Shown one piece after another: positions 4,595 through 6,392 of a stretch of DNA of 6,392 nt. Under the pieces are notes generated by a model, which saw only the letters and a list, made by a program, of their open reading frames with translations, made no database searches and was not told where the DNA came from. Both the position numbers and the translations under genes were made by a program. How positions within the stretch are numbered: position 1 is the stretch's first letter; each line of letters starts with the position of its first letter. The DNA comes from Bacillota bacterium (lineage in GTDB: Bacteria; Bacillota; Clostridia; DSM-8532). The stretch is from assembly GCA_023446675.1 (NCBI GenBank), contig JAEXPO010000473.1, positions 1 to 6,392 of the forward strand. The letters run 5' to 3'.

Positions 4595-6392
4595 GTGGAA
4601 AAGATCCCACATTTGAAAAAGTTTTTGAGCGTTATAATGCTCTTGAGCCTTGCCTCTCTGCTGGCCCTCTATTTATATATGGATAATTCAGGATCCCGAT
4701 CATCAATGGCTCGTAACGGACAACTGGATCTTTCCCAATGGGATTTTGAAGGTGACGGAATTGCTTCTTTGAACGGGGTATGGTCTTTTTACCCGAATCA
4801 GCTTTTGGATCCGGAGAATGTTTCCCTAAATAAAGCCTATTCCATTCATGTGCCCGGAACCTGGAATGAGAAGCAGGAAGGCTATAAACAGCCCCTGAGG
4901 GGAGAGGGCACCTACCGACTGGTCGTCACCCTGCCGGAAATGGAGGCCGGCCAGGAGTACCCCCTTCAAATAAGAGTACATAATATCCTTATGGCCCACA
5001 GGCTTTATGTAAACGGCGAGCTGGCTAAGGAAATGGGAAGGCCGGCCTCGTCTTTGGATGCCTTTCAAGCACGGAATGTACCCTATAATATTAATGTAAA
5101 GCCCTCAAAAACACTGGAAATCGTTATTCAGGTATCCAACCGGGTTTATTTTACCGGAGGTGTTTTATCCCTTCAGTTAGGCGCTGCCGATCAGGTGGAA
5201 TTAGAGCGCATGCTTGCATTTGGCTGTGATTTGGGCGGTTTTTTAGTTTTTATTCTGTTTGGAGTTTATCATCTGAGCCTGTATCAGATGCGGGATAAGG
5301 AGCCGGCTTATATTTACAGCGGCCTTTTTTTGCTGCTCATGTCCGTTACTATTGCAACCACAAGTGAAAAGTTTTTGCTGCAGCTCATGCCGAACCTGCC
5401 TTACAGCCTTGCCTTCAAGCTTCAGGATTTTTCTCTTATAGCAAGCCTGATAATGCTCATCCTGTTTATATCCTGTCTGGATCCTGGGGGAAAGCGCAAA
5501 AAAAGCCTGCTGTTATTCTTGCTTCCGCAATTTATTTATATCGGGCTGATTTTGTTTACCCCCTATCATATTTACACCTATGTGAAGGGGCCTCTAACCC
5601 TTTATACGGTCCTGCTTCTGCTTCGCTATGTTCCAAGGTTCCTCCATTCCCTGCTAATAAGAAAAAAGGAGCGGCGTGGGGGTGACGGCTCCGGTTACGC
5701 GGTTGTGGGCATGACCCTAATGGGAGTCATGCTTTTATGCTCCACCCTGTACTATACCGGAAGAACCGACAGCCGTCTTGGCATTAACCTGAGTGTGGTG
5801 GGCTTTATTCTTGCCATGAACCTGTTTATGGCAAGGCGCTTTACCAATAAAATGAATGAGGCGCAGCAGCTTTCCGAAGAGCTGATTAAAGCCAATAGGG
5901 TCAAGGATGAATTTTTAGCCCGAACCTCTCATGACCTTAAAACCCCTCTTCATGGCATTATGAATATTTCGGCCCATTTGCTCAATGAGGAGGCTTCAGC
6001 TTTGAACGGCGCTCAGCGGGAAAACCTTTCTCTCATTCAGGACACTGCCGCACGGCTTTCGTATCTTGTAAATGATTTAAATGATCTGGTGAGGCTCCGG
6101 CATGAGGAACTGATGCTCAGCCTCACGAATGTCGATCTCTATGTTGCCGTCCAGGTGGTTTTTCAGCTGTTATCCTTTGATTTAAAGGGAAAGGCCCTGC
6201 GGTTTGTTAATCATGTCATGCCCGGAACCTATGTGCAAGCGGATGAAAACAGACTTATGCAAATTCTGTATAATCTTTTTGATAATGCCGTCAAGCACAC
6301 CCATGAAGGAGAAATTACGGCCCGGGTAAAGGAAGCCGGTGAAAGTCAGATCTTTACGTTGTCCGATACGGGCTGCGGCGTACCCCCAGAGG
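4595..6392 (+). CDS. 7TMR-DISM-type sensor histidine kinase (3' end missing)
   Basis: This is a membrane sensor kinase of which 599 residues are visible before the window ends. Residues 8-28 are a signal-anchor segment. Residues about 45-195 form an external beta-sandwich of the carbohydrate-binding-like type seen in 7TMR-DISM receptors; recognisable pieces are SLNGVWSFYPNQLLDP, VPGTWNE, GEGTYRLVVTLP and RLYVNGELAKEMG. Residues about 207-415 hold about seven hydrophobic helices. A short coiled-coil-like linker (416-436) leads to the dimerisation and phosphoacceptor box EFLARTSHDLKTPLHGI, with H446 as the expected phosphorylated histidine. The ATP-binding domain begins with the N-box NLFDNAVKHTH (N560, N564) and the G1 box DTGCG (D591). 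The G2 box and anything beyond are cut off, so an attached receiver domain cannot be excluded. It starts at GTG 4595 after a 194-bp gap from the previous gene. A sugar or wall-fragment ligand is suggested by the external fold only. No response regulator is visible. Confidence 0.88.
   Translation, partial: MEKIPHLKKFLSVIMLLSLASLLALYLYMDNSGSRSSMARNGQLDLSQWDFEGDGIASLNGVWSFYPNQLLDPENVSLNKAYSIHVPGTWNEKQEGYKQPLRGEGTYRLVVTLPEMEAGQEYPLQIRVHNILMAHRLYVNGELAKEMGRPASSLDAFQARNVPYNINVKPSKTLEIVIQVSNRVYFTGGVLSLQLGAADQVELERMLAFGCDLGGFLVFILFGVYHLSLYQMRDKEPAYIYSGLFLLLMSVTIATTSEKFLLQLMPNLPYSLAFKLQDFSLIASLIMLILFISCLDPGGKRKKSLLLFLLPQFIYIGLILFTPYHIYTYVKGPLTLYTVLLLLRYVPRFLHSLLIRKKERRGGDGSGYAVVGMTLMGVMLLCSTLYYTGRTDSRLGINLSVVGFILAMNLFMARRFTNKMNEAQQLSEELIKANRVKDEFLARTSHDLKTPLHGIMNISAHLLNEEASALNGAQRENLSLIQDTAARLSYLVNDLNDLVRLRHEELMLSLTNVDLYVAVQVVFQLLSFDLKGKALRFVNHVMPGTYVQADENRLMQILYNLFDNAVKHTHEGEITARVKEAGESQIFTLSDTGCGVPPE

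Noticed and set aside
4826..5068. 80-codon open frame on the - strand inside the kinase gene
   Set aside because: The + strand here encodes the conserved external domain of the kinase (VPGTWNE, TYRLVV, YVNGE), so the reverse frame is a shadow.

Overview
The window looks like a stretch of a Bacillota chromosome (Paenibacillus-like or clostridial/Lachnospiraceae-like). The evidence is AAGGAG-type ribosome binding sites, moderate GC, and a set of protein families that typically occur together in carbohydrate-uptake regions of those bacteria. The genus cannot be fixed from the sequence alone. All four genes lie on the + strand, and both window ends cut through genes.

Layout: (1) 1-1127, the C-terminal part of an ABC-transporter extracellular solute-binding protein of the large LplA/AlgQ-like sugar-binding class. 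(2) 1128-1301, a gap holding a long perfect-arm hairpin (1190-1240) without a U-tract. (3) 1302-3635, a complete 777-residue membrane-anchored AraC-family regulator with two membrane segments, an external sensor region and a C-terminal double helix-turn-helix. (4) 3636-3878, a gap with a weak terminator-like hairpin, a near-consensus sigma-A promoter and a leader of about 160 nt that contains a long inverted repeat just upstream of the next ribosome binding site. (5) 3879-4400, a small membrane-anchored or secreted protein of unrecognised function. (6) 4401-4594, a gap without a convincing gene, with a 9-bp direct repeat and a possible extended -10 promoter. (7) 4595-6392, a 7TMR-DISM-type sensor histidine kinase that runs off the right edge in its ATP-binding domain.

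Working model: the binding protein captures a sugar or oligosaccharide outside the cell, and the membrane AraC protein probably senses a related extracellular signal and regulates the transporter genes, which would lie upstream of the window. The small exported protein and the kinase appear to be separate transcription units with their own promoters. The kinase has a carbohydrate-binding-like external domain, so the window may carry two surface sensors beside one uptake system. The ligand, the target promoters and any link between the two sensors are inference.

No tRNA, rRNA, CRISPR array, insertion sequence or integrase is visible. The most unusual non-coding element is the promoter plus structured leader at 3684-3878. 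I see no clear evidence of a wholly new system.
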